Assembly: GCA_030539415.1 (NCBI GenBank)
Contig: JAUNSE010000157.1
Span: forward strand, 1-5,367
Direction of reading: 5' to 3'
DNA: 5,367 bases
Source of the DNA: Desulfovibrionaceae bacterium
GTDB lineage: Bacteria > Desulfobacterota > Desulfovibrionia > Desulfovibrionales > Desulfovibrionaceae
Shown: positions 1 to 4,757 of the stretch, piece after piece
How positions within the stretch are numbered: position 1 is the first letter of the stretch
Layout of the letters: each line of letters starts with the position of its first letter
Translations under genes and position numbers: made by a program
Notes under the pieces: model-generated
Told to the model about the DNA's origin: nothing
Database searches by the model: none
Seen by the model: only the letters and a program-made list of their open reading frames with translations

Positions 1-11
1 GTTTTTGGGGG

Positions 12-79
12 AAAGCGCCGCGTCAGCGCCGCCTGAAGGAGAAAAGCATAGCTTGTGCCAGAAGGCGCTTTTATTATCA
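12..79 (+). terminator. Possible rho-independent terminator of a gene left of the window
   Basis: AAAGCGCC (12-19) is the exact reverse complement of GGCGCTTT (64-71). The closer GCGCC at 26-30 can pair with GGCGC at 64-68 as an alternative. A small hairpin AAGC-ATA-GCTT (44-54) sits in the loop. The downstream arm runs straight into TTTTATTAT, a T-rich tail as expected of an intrinsic terminator on the plus strand. The large loop makes this weaker than a textbook terminator. The gene it would end is outside the window. Confidence 0.3.
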
Positions 80-106
80 AAGCATGTCTAACTTGCTGAT
101 AATAAA
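70..106. repeat. AT-rich 10-bp inverted repeat
   Basis: TTTATTATCA (70-79) and TGATAATAAA (97-106) are perfect reverse complements. After a two-base bulge, GCA (82-84) and TGC (94-96) can extend the stem, leaving a nine-base loop. It lies between the two terminator-like structures. It could strengthen bidirectional termination or serve as a protein-binding dyad. No T-run follows it on either strand, so on its own it is not a standard terminator. Confidence 0.5.
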
Positions 107-108
107 GT

Positions 109-140
109 ATAAATAAAGACCTGTCCCGGACAGGCGGTCT
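109..140 (-). terminator. Possible minus-strand intrinsic terminator
   Basis: AGACC (117-121) pairs with GGTCT (136-140), and TGTC (122-125) with GACA (129-132) around a CCG loop; GGC (133-135) is bulged. An alternative fold pairs CCTGTC (120-125) with GACAGG (129-134). Read on the minus strand, the hairpin is followed directly by a T-rich stretch (complement of 109-116), giving a terminator-like arrangement. It would stop transcripts leaving the region to the right, although no convincing minus-strand gene is seen there. It could equally block antisense read-through. Confidence 0.35.
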
Positions 141-198
141 GCAGGCGGCGTTCGGGGGCAATTCATTTCTGCATTATGCGCGAGCGCGGAAGGAAAAA

Positions 199-611
199 TG
201 ATGCAGATCTGAATTGCCACGTTTTTGGGCTCTCCGCGCCGCGGGAAGGAAGAACTGGTTTAAACAATATATTGAAATAATTGATGAAATTGTGGATGCA
301 TGCAGTTCGTGCACGGCAGACGCAAATCATGCATGCCCATGTCTGAATATGCTGAACCTGTTTTGAGAATGCGTGCAATTGACGCACTTGTCTGCTCGGT
401 GTTCTGATACTTTTTGGTGCAGTTTCTGATGAAAAAGTGCATTGTCCGATATTTCTGTTCTGATTGCGGAAGTCTTGTTCAGGAAAATGACTTTCTGCTT
501 TTAGAAGAGGCTGTGGAACAGGGCGTCTGCGCCATGCCGCCGGGTCCGCCATCCGGGAGCGAAGGCCGCGCATGGCTCCCTGACATCGGGCAATGATTCA
601 GATCTGCATCA
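199..611. repeat. 413-bp segment bounded by a perfect 16-bp inverted repeat
   Basis: TGATGCAGATCTGAAT at 199-214 reappears as its exact reverse complement at 596-611. Just inside, both ends continue with TTGCC, directly at the left end (214-218 region) and after two extra bases at the right, so the similarity reaches about 21 bp with a 2-bp gap. The 16-mer contains the 8-bp palindrome CAGATCTG. The bases outside the repeats (AAAAA on the left, CCAGG on the right) show no target-site duplication, and no transposase is encoded. It could be a decayed non-autonomous element, a pair of regulator sites, or part of the wider TGATGCAGA family. Confidence 0.55.
429..596 (+). CDS. Doubtful 55-residue cysteine-containing small protein
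   Basis: This is a tentative call. The frame from ATG 429 to TGA 594-596 encodes 55 residues beginning MKKCIVRYFCSDCG. It has a CxxC knuckle (C10-S-D-C13-G), an acidic, helix-like middle (residues 18-32, ENDFLLLEEAVEQ) and a lone Cys34. The pattern resembles a one-domain zinc ribbon whose second CxxC is missing: after GVCA the sequence turns into GC-rich MPPGPPSG, coinciding with a sharp composition change near position 521. A frame change there could have destroyed a second knuckle, so it may be a gene remnant. Against it: no clear Shine-Dalgarno site (only GGTG at 416-419), short length, and a stop codon lying at the edge of the right inverted-repeat arm. I do not recognise the family. Confidence 0.27.
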   Translation: MKKCIVRYFCSDCGSLVQENDFLLLEEAVEQGVCAMPPGPPSGSEGRAWLPDIGQ

Positions 612-690
612 CCAGGGCGGGCCGGGCAGAGCAGCGGGATTGCTGGCCACGCCTGGGAATCATTTGAAAACAGTATGCACTGACAGAATT

Positions 691-755
691 GTGATGCAGA
701 ATTTTCCAGCTGCCATGCACTGCTGAACAGAGTGATGCAGAATATTCATGCATCA
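691..755. repeat. Direct repeat GTGATGCAGAAT and palindrome TGATGCA-N9-TGCATCA
   Basis: GTGATGCAGAAT occurs at 691-702 and 732-743, a 12-bp exact direct repeat with a 41-bp period. The second copy is also the left arm of an inverted repeat: TGATGCA (733-739) and TGCATCA (749-755) around nine bases that include the palindrome GAATATTC (740-747). The first nine bases of the shared word, TGATGCAGA, also occur at 199-207 and, inverted, at 603-611. The dyad geometry suits a dimeric DNA-binding protein, but no regulator is encoded here to match it. Confidence 0.5.
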
Positions 756-1027
756 ATGCAAGGGAACAGAAAGAGCAGACATGAGCGATGCTGATCTGGA
801 AGTCTCATTCTGTCATTGGTCATGCAGAACAGAGAGCTGAAAGGCTGGAAATGGCAGAGAACTGCCGGCGGCCCTGTTTTTGCATGAACAAAAAACGAAT
901 GTGAAAAATTTTTTTCTCCGGCTGTGGTGACGCTGTTCATATATAACATATTGAGATTGCAAATATTTTCTGGGCTCGTTCCTCGGCGCGCGCACCGCTT
1001 CTCCTTTTCCCGCCCAGACCGTCATTC

Positions 1028-1090
1028 AACAGCATTTTCCTGCTGTTAAACAGAGCCCTGTCGCGTGTCGGACAGCCTTTCAGGGCCTCT
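1028..1090. other. Two adjacent hairpins
   Basis: AACAGCA (1028-1034) and TGCTGTT (1041-1047) form a perfect 7-bp stem with a six-base loop. AACAG at 1049-1053 competes for the same CTGTT. Next, AGAGCCCTG (1052-1060) pairs with CAGGGCCTCT (1081-1090) with one bulged C; inside it CTGTC (1058-1062) and GACAG (1071-1075) offer an alternative pairing. No T-tract follows, so these are not terminators. If transcribed, they would be mutually exclusive RNA folds about 330-390 bases before the first transporter gene. Confidence 0.4.
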
Positions 1091-1163
1091 TCCGGGGAAT
1101 TGAAACCGGCATATGGACGTGATAGGTACTTTCATCCCCCCCATTGTTTTCACCCCTGTTCCT

Positions 1164-1180
1164 TCCGCACCTGATGCGGA
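1164..1180. other. Small hairpin TCCGCA/TGCGGA
   Basis: TCCGCA (1164-1169) and TGCGGA (1175-1180) form a perfect 6-bp stem with a five-base loop, CCTGA. It lies between the hairpins at 1028-1090 and the much stronger one at 1209-1238. No function can be assigned. Confidence 0.35.
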
Positions 1181-1208
1181 GCAAACTTGTCATACGCAGG
1201 GCAGTCAC

Positions 1209-1238
1209 TCGCCGGCACCGGTGCGCGGTGCCGGGCGA
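1209..1238. other. Very stable GC-rich hairpin upstream of the operon
   Basis: CCGGCACCG (1212-1220) and CGGTGCCGG (1226-1234) are perfect 9-bp complements around the loop GTGCG. With a single extra G allowed, the stem grows to 12 bp (1209-1220 with 1226-1238). There is no following T-run, so a standard intrinsic terminator is unlikely. If the operon transcript starts upstream, this would be the strongest structure in its leader, 178 bases before the first start codon. It could pause polymerase, bound a small RNA, or be a protein-binding dyad. Confidence 0.5.
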
Positions 1239-1382
1239 TCCGTCCGGTCGGAGCAGAAACTGCAGGCGCTGTGTGGATTCCCCTCATGCCACCAGCCGGA
1301 GAGAGAGAAGCAGTCAGCAGGTCCGTCTGGAGGTGGAGGGGTCCCCGCCCCAAAAAAGTGAGACGCCAAGCCCTTAGAATAA

Positions 1383-1404
1383 TTGAGTTTATTGTGAAAC
1401 TCGA
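1383..1404 (+). promoter_or_regulatory. Hairpin or operator dyad abutting the first gene's ribosome binding site
   Basis: GAGTTT (1385-1390) and AAACTC (1397-1402) are perfect complements around ATTGTG. In RNA a G-U and a U-A pair extend the stem to eight pairs (1383-1390 with 1397-1404). Its 3' edge overlaps the first two bases of the GAGGAG ribosome binding site (1403-1408). In RNA it could tune translation of the first ATPase. In DNA the same dyad could be a repressor site near a start of transcription. The position is suggestive; the function is inferred. Confidence 0.35.
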
Positions 1405-1415
1405 GGAGCTGTAAC

Positions 1416-2171
1416 GTGCCCACGAACTCTCAGCCCCGAGCCAAGATTGTTGTCAACAATCTGACCAAGCGCTTCGGGGATCTTACCGTTCTGAACGGCA
1501 TAAATTTCAACATCAAGGAAGGGGAGCTGCTTGCCATCGTCGGCCCCACGGGCTGCGGCAAGACCACATTCCTCAACTGCATCTCGAAGCTGATGCCCGC
1601 CACGGAAGGCGAGATACTTATCGACGGCGAGGAGGCGAACCCGAAGCGGCACAATATTTCCTATGTCTTCCAGGAGCCGACCTGTCTGCCCTGGCGCACG
1701 GTGCGCGAAAACGTGGCCTACGGCATGGAAATCAAGGGCGTGCCGAAAGCCGAGCGCATGGAGCGCGCCGACGCCATCATGGAGCTTGTCGGCCTGAAAT
1801 CCTGCGCCGATCTCTATCCCAATCAGGTGTCCGCCAGCATGATGCAGCGCATCGCCGTGTCGCGGGCCTTTGCCGTGAATCCGGACCTGCTGCTCATGGA
1901 CGAGCCGTACGGCCAGCTTGACGTCAAGCTGCGCTTATATCTCGAGGACGAGCTGGTCAAGATCTGGCAGAAGCTCAGGGCGACAGTGCTCTTTGTGACG
2001 CACAACGTGGAAGAGGCCGTGTACATTGCCGAGCGCGTGCTCATCCTGAGCAACAAGCCCACCGGCATCAAGGCGGAGATTCCGATCAGTCTGCCGCGTC
2101 CGCGCGACACCATCTCCCCGGAGTTCGTCGAACTGCGCAGGCAGGTCACCGAACTCATCCGCTGGTGGTAA
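1416..2171 (+). CDS. NitT/TauT-type ABC importer ATPase with a non-canonical signature motif
   Basis: A cytoplasmic ATP-hydrolysing subunit of 251 residues, the normal size for SsuB/TauB/NrtD-like importers. It starts at GTG 1416, supported by GAGGAG at 1403-1408, seven bases upstream. Visible motifs: Walker A GPTGCGKTT (43-51), Q-loop Gln86, Walker B LLLMDEP (158-164) with catalytic Glu163, D-loop GQLD (166-169), and H-loop His196. The oddity is the ABC signature: family members carry LSGGM-x-QR, but this protein reads VSASM-MQR (138-145), so both glycines that contact the partner's ATP are replaced. The rest looks intact and under selection, so a pseudogene is unlikely. The C-terminal SLPRPRD and VELRRQV segments are typical of the family. 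It is first in a four-gene cluster and should pair with the ATPase at 3905-4672. The transported substrate is unknown. Confidence 0.93.
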   Translation: MPTNSQPRAKIVVNNLTKRFGDLTVLNGINFNIKEGELLAIVGPTGCGKTTFLNCISKLMPATEGEILIDGEEANPKRHNISYVFQEPTCLPWRTVRENVAYGMEIKGVPKAERMERADAIMELVGLKSCADLYPNQVSASMMQRIAVSRAFAVNPDLLLMDEPYGQLDVKLRLYLEDELVKIWQKLRATVLFVTHNVEEAVYIAERVLILSNKPTGIKAEIPISLPRPRDTISPEFVELRRQVTELIRWW

Positions 2172-2197
2172 GTCAAGCCCGCTCCGATATCCTTCAA

Positions 2198-2202
2198 GAG
2201 GG
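2198..2202 (+). promoter_or_regulatory. Ribosome binding site that sets the first permease start
   Basis: GAGGG at 2198-2202 lies nine bases before ATG 2212 but touches the alternative ATG at 2203. This favours 2212 and removes the three-residue extension MCT. Confidence 0.6.
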
Positions 2203-2211
2203 ATGTGCACC

Positions 2212-3006
2212 ATGGCCTATCAGGAAGTCGTTGTTAAGAAACCCCTCCCGCTCATACTGCTCCCCTACGCGAGCCTCATACTCTTCTTTGCCGTCTGGCA
2301 GGCGGTCGTGCAGTTCGGCGTCATTCCGAACACCCTGCTGGCCTCGCCCTCGCAGGTGCTGGCGACCTTTGTCGACAAGCTCACCAATGCCAATCCCGAC
2401 GGCGCCACCATGGGCGCCCATGCCTGGACGTCCATTCAGGAAGCCTTTCTGGGCTATCTGCTCTCGCTGATTGTCGGCATTCCCCTGGGGCTTGCCATGG
2501 GCTGGTTCAATGTCGTCGAGGGCCTGTTCCGCCCCGTCTTCGAGCTCATCCGCCCCATACCTCCCATCGCCTGGATTCCGCTCACCGTGTTCTGGTTCGG
2601 CATCGGCCTGGCCGGCAAGGTCTTCATCATCTGGATTGCCGGCATCGTGCCCTGCGTCATCAATTCCTATGTCGGCGTGCGCATGACAAGTCCGGTGCTC
2701 ATTCAGATGGCCAGAACCTACGGGGCCAGCAACTGGCAGATCTTCACCCAGCTGTGCATCCCGTCCGCCCTGCCCATGGTCTTCGGCGCCCTGCAGCTGG
2801 CTCTCGCCTACTGCTGGACCAACCTCGTCGCCGCCGAGCTGCTCGCCGCGGACTCCGGTCTCGGCTTTCTCATCACCATGGGCGGACGCCTCGGCAGGCC
2901 CGACATCATCGTGCTCGGCATGATCTGCGTGGGCATTTCCGGCGCGGTCATCGGCTTTGTCATCGACCAGGTTGAAAAGAAGCTGCTCGCCGGCATCAGG
3001 AGGTAA
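2212..3006 (+). CDS. NitT/TauT-type ABC importer permease, first of a pair
   Basis: An inner-membrane permease of 264 residues in the binding-protein-dependent transport family (SsuC/TauC-like). Hydrophobic segments lie near residues 14-34, 75-97, 116-133, 135-155, 185-210 and 232-254. Family hallmarks are RPIPPIAWIPL (114-124), WFGIG (128-132), and the cytoplasmic EAA-type coupling loop around ARTYGASNWQIFTQLCIPSA (167-186), whose Gly-171 region contacts an ATPase. LVAAEL followed by SGLGFLI (205-221) is also typical. The gene begins 40 bases after the first ATPase and is followed three bases later by a second, clearly related permease, so the two probably form a heterodimeric channel. The substrate pathway is not predictable from these motifs. 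Confidence 0.93.
   Translation: MAYQEVVVKKPLPLILLPYASLILFFAVWQAVVQFGVIPNTLLASPSQVLATFVDKLTNANPDGATMGAHAWTSIQEAFLGYLLSLIVGIPLGLAMGWFNVVEGLFRPVFELIRPIPPIAWIPLTVFWFGIGLAGKVFIIWIAGIVPCVINSYVGVRMTSPVLIQMARTYGASNWQIFTQLCIPSALPMVFGALQLALAYCWTNLVAAELLAADSGLGFLITMGGRLGRPDIIVLGMICVGISGAVIGFVIDQVEKKLLAGIRR
2998..3003 (+). promoter_or_regulatory. Ribosome binding site inside the end of the first permease gene
   Basis: A perfect AGGAGG overlaps the last two sense codons of the upstream permease, six bases before ATG 3010. With only three bases between the TAA and the ATG, translation of the two permeases is likely coupled, which suits a one-to-one complex. Confidence 0.8.
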
Positions 3007-3009
3007 GCA

Positions 3010-3855
3010 ATGTCCGGGCATTCCATAGCCAACGAGACCATCAGTCACAAGCGCCACCGCGAGCCCTTCAGCCTTGTCCGCTTTCTGACCAACAAATATT
3101 TCCTCTACTGCGTCTCCATCACGCTCTTTCTCTCGCTCTGGGACTATGTGGCCAGAGAGAAGATCTTCCGCGATTCCGTGGCGAGGCCGCTGGAAGTGTG
3201 GGACCAGCTGGTGCTGCTCACCCAGATCAAGTTCGCGGGCACGACTCTCTGGGGCCATATCTGGGCCAGTCTGCAGCGCGTCCTCACCGGCTTCGTGCTG
3301 GCCAGCATCGTGGCCATCCCGCTGGGCCTGTTCATGGCGCTCAACAAGTATGTCAACGCCATTGTGAAGCCGCTGTTCGACCTCTTCAAGCCCATGCCCC
3401 CCATCGCCTGGGTCTCCATCGCGATTCTCTGGTTCGGCATAGGCGAAACCTCCAAGGTCTTCATCATCATTATCGGCACCTTCGTGCCCTGCCTGCTCAA
3501 CGCCTACAACGGCGTGCGCCTGGTCGACCCCGAACTCTACGACGTCATCCGCGTGCTCGGCGGCAGCCGCAGGGACGAAATCCTGCATGTCTGCTTCCCC
3601 GCCTCCTTCCCGGCCATCTTCGCCGGCCTGCAGATTTCGCTGAGCTCGGCCTGGACCTGCGTGCTTGCGGCCGAGCTCATGAACTCCCGCAACGGCATGG
3701 GCTTTCTCATCAAGCGCGGCATGGACACCCATCAGCCGACGCTGGTTTTGGGCGGCATGATCCTGATTGCCGCGGCGGCCTACATCACCTCCCTGATGGT
3801 CTCCCTGGCCGAGCGCAGGCTCTGCCCGTGGCAGCGCACCATCGACAATCTGTAG
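3010..3855 (+). CDS. NitT/TauT-type ABC importer permease, second of a pair
   Basis: An inner-membrane permease of 281 residues, related to its upstream neighbour but clearly diverged. It has a longer, basic cytoplasmic N-terminus (residues 1-26, with KRHRE) and hydrophobic segments near 27-46, 88-111, 128-143, 147-165, 200-222 and 243-265. Shared hallmarks are KPMPPIAWVSIAILWFGIGE (127-146), VPCLLNAYNGVR (159-170), the coupling loop VLGGSRRDEILHVCFPASFP (182-201), and AAELMNSRNGMGFLI (220-234). The charged coupling loop differs from the more neutral one in the first permease, so each permease may dock onto a specific ATPase. Start at ATG 3010 rests on the AGGAGG at 2998-3003. A 49-base gap separates it from the second ATPase. 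Confidence 0.93.
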   Translation: MSGHSIANETISHKRHREPFSLVRFLTNKYFLYCVSITLFLSLWDYVAREKIFRDSVARPLEVWDQLVLLTQIKFAGTTLWGHIWASLQRVLTGFVLASIVAIPLGLFMALNKYVNAIVKPLFDLFKPMPPIAWVSIAILWFGIGETSKVFIIIIGTFVPCLLNAYNGVRLVDPELYDVIRVLGGSRRDEILHVCFPASFPAIFAGLQISLSSAWTCVLAAELMNSRNGMGFLIKRGMDTHQPTLVLGGMILIAAAAYITSLMVSLAERRLCPWQRTIDNL

Positions 3856-3891
3856 GCGGGCGATGCGTGAATCCGCGCAAGGAAAGCCATC

Positions 3892-3897
3892 AGGAGG
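3892..3897 (+). promoter_or_regulatory. Ribosome binding site that sets the second ATPase start
   Basis: A perfect AGGAGG lies seven bases before ATG 3905. The in-frame upstream ATG at 3863 has no comparable site and would add a 14-residue tail unlike the family, so 3905 is preferred. Confidence 0.8.
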
Positions 3898-3904
3898 AAG
3901 CACA

Positions 3905-4672
3905 ATGAGCGGCATGAAGCTGAAACTGCGCTGCGAAAACGTCAGCAAGACCTTCATTCAGAAGGGCAATCAGGAAGTTCCCGTCATCAGGGACATCACC
4001 ATAGACGTCTACGAAAACGAGTTTCTGGTCATTCTGGGCCCGGGGCAGAGCGGCAAGTCCACCCTGCTCAAGATCTTCGCGGGCCTGGAAATGCCGGACA
4101 CGGGCACCATCGTCCTTGACGGGCAGCCCGTGACAGGGCCCGGCCCCGACCGCGGCATCGTCTTTCAGAGCTACATGCTCTTCGCCTGGAAGAACGTGCG
4201 CGACAACGTGGAGCTCGGTCTCAAGCTGCGCGGCATTCCGGCGGCGAAGCGCCGCGAGATCGCCCAGCACTACATTGATCTCGTGGGCCTCACCGGCTTC
4301 GAGAAGCACTATCCCCATCAGCTCTCGGGCGGCATGAAGCAGCGCGTCGGCATTGCCAGAGCCTATGCCAACACGCCCAACATCATGCTTCTGGACGAGC
4401 CCTTCGGCCAGCTGGACGCGCAGACGCGCATGTTCATGCAGCAGGAGACGGCCCGCATCTGGGAGCAGGAGCGCAGGACGGTCATCTTCGTGACCAACAA
4501 CATCGACGAGGCCCTGTACCTGGGCGACCGCATCGTGCTCATGGAGGGCAAGCTCCCCGGCTCCATCAAGACCGAATACGCCGTGGATCTTCCCCGCCCG
4601 CGCGAGCACACCAGCATCGAATTCCTGCGCCTGCGCAAGGAAATCACCGACAATACCGAACTTGTCCTCTAA
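3905..4672 (+). CDS. NitT/TauT-type ABC importer ATPase lacking the H-loop histidine
   Basis: A cytoplasmic ATPase of 255 residues and the second nucleotide-binding subunit of the importer. Motifs: Walker A GPGQSGKST (45-53), Q-loop Gln88, canonical signature LSGGMKQR (140-147), Walker B IMLLDEP (160-166) with Glu165, and D-loop GQLD (168-171). The H-loop, normally VTHD in this family, reads VTNN, with Asn198 (codon 4496-4498) at the histidine position. That histidine contacts the ATP gamma-phosphate, and its loss usually weakens hydrolysis at that subunit's own site. The C-terminal DLPRPRE and LRLRKEI segments match the family. In a head-to-tail dimer with the first ATPase, the altered site here faces the altered VSASM signature of the partner, while the intact signature here completes the partner's intact site. 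No frame disruption is seen. Confidence 0.93.
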   Translation: MSGMKLKLRCENVSKTFIQKGNQEVPVIRDITIDVYENEFLVILGPGQSGKSTLLKIFAGLEMPDTGTIVLDGQPVTGPGPDRGIVFQSYMLFAWKNVRDNVELGLKLRGIPAAKRREIAQHYIDLVGLTGFEKHYPHQLSGGMKQRVGIARAYANTPNIMLLDEPFGQLDAQTRMFMQQETARIWEQERRTVIFVTNNIDEALYLGDRIVLMEGKLPGSIKTEYAVDLPRPREHTSIEFLRLRKEITDNTELVL

Positions 4673-4757
4673 CCGGGGGGCCCTGAGCCTGCCAGGCCCT
4701 GCGGGCCCGAGACAGGCGCGGGCTCTCCCGCACCCCTCTGTCCCCCGGGAGAAAAGC
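4673..4757 (+). promoter_or_regulatory. GC-rich foldable spacer before the small membrane protein gene
   Basis: This 85-base spacer contains CCGGGGG (4673-4679) complementary to CCCCCGG (4742-4748), enclosing two perfect 5-bp hairpins: GGCCC-TGC-GGGCC (4695-4707) and GCGGG-CTCT-CCCGC (4718-4731). In RNA it could fold as a three-way junction. The outer stem's 3' arm includes two bases of the GGGAG ribosome binding site (4747-4751). There is no T-run, so it is not an intrinsic terminator. It could lower expression downstream or protect the upstream message end, but some pairing is expected by chance in such GC-rich DNA. Confidence 0.4.

Larger units (their letters stand above)
1..1415. other. 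Long upstream region without a convincing large gene
   Basis: About 1.4 kb precede the transporter operon. Open frames here are short, lack good ribosome binding sites, and translate to low-complexity or Arg/Pro/Ser-rich strings typical of chance frames, so I call no large gene. No tRNA, rRNA or CRISPR pattern was seen. The content is: inverted repeats and terminator-like structures at 12-140; a TGATGCAGA/ATGCA-rich stretch at about 170-890 that includes one doubtful small ORF; an A5T7 tract (904-915) and an AT-rich patch at 938-965; and GC-rich hairpins from 1028 to 1238. Near the operon, TAGAAT (1375-1380) and AATAAT (1378-1383) resemble -10 boxes but no good -35 lies 16-18 bases upstream, so I do not call a promoter. 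The length and repeat content could mean a decayed gene, a regulatory region or an untracked small RNA; the sequence does not decide. Confidence 0.6.

Noticed and set aside
1..36. Possible C-terminal tail of an upstream gene (frame 1 ends at TGA 34-36)
   Set aside because: Only 11 codons are visible, other frames stay open as long or longer, and the stop falls inside the possible terminator stem. Not supportable.
163..573. Minus-strand open frame of 136 codons in the upstream region
   Set aside because: Arg/Pro/Ser-rich translation without domain-like pattern, no good ribosome binding site, and it crosses both repeat arms. Treated as a chance frame.
199..760. CRISPR array from the repeated TGATGCAGA words
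   Set aside because: Copies are short, irregularly spaced and in both orientations, and no cas genes are present.
853..882. Hairpin GGCAG-AGAA-CTGCC followed by a T-run, as a terminator
   Set aside because: The five-T run begins ten bases after the stem, too far for an intrinsic terminator, and no gene ends just upstream.
1169..1203. TPP-riboswitch-like words ACCTGAT and ACGCAGGGCA
   Set aside because: The upstream CTGAGA element and the expected pairing arms are missing and the bases between the two words do not fit. I regard the resemblance as chance.
1113..1361. Plus-strand open frame starting at ATG 1113
   Set aside because: The translation is low-complexity (Ser, Pro, Gly, Gln), there is no Shine-Dalgarno site, and it runs through two strong hairpins. 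Overlapping frames at 1144 and 1187 are equally unconvincing.
2194..3957. Long minus-strand open frame of 587 codons
   Set aside because: It lies antisense to both permeases. Its Gly/Asp/His/Ala-rich, repetitive composition is what reading GC-rich membrane-protein codons backwards produces, and the plus strand has clear family motifs.
4662..4757. TTG start at 4662 adding 32 residues to the small membrane protein
   Set aside because: It would overlap the ATPase gene and has no ribosome binding site. The extension is Pro/Arg-rich, and ATG 4758 has a well-placed GGGAG.
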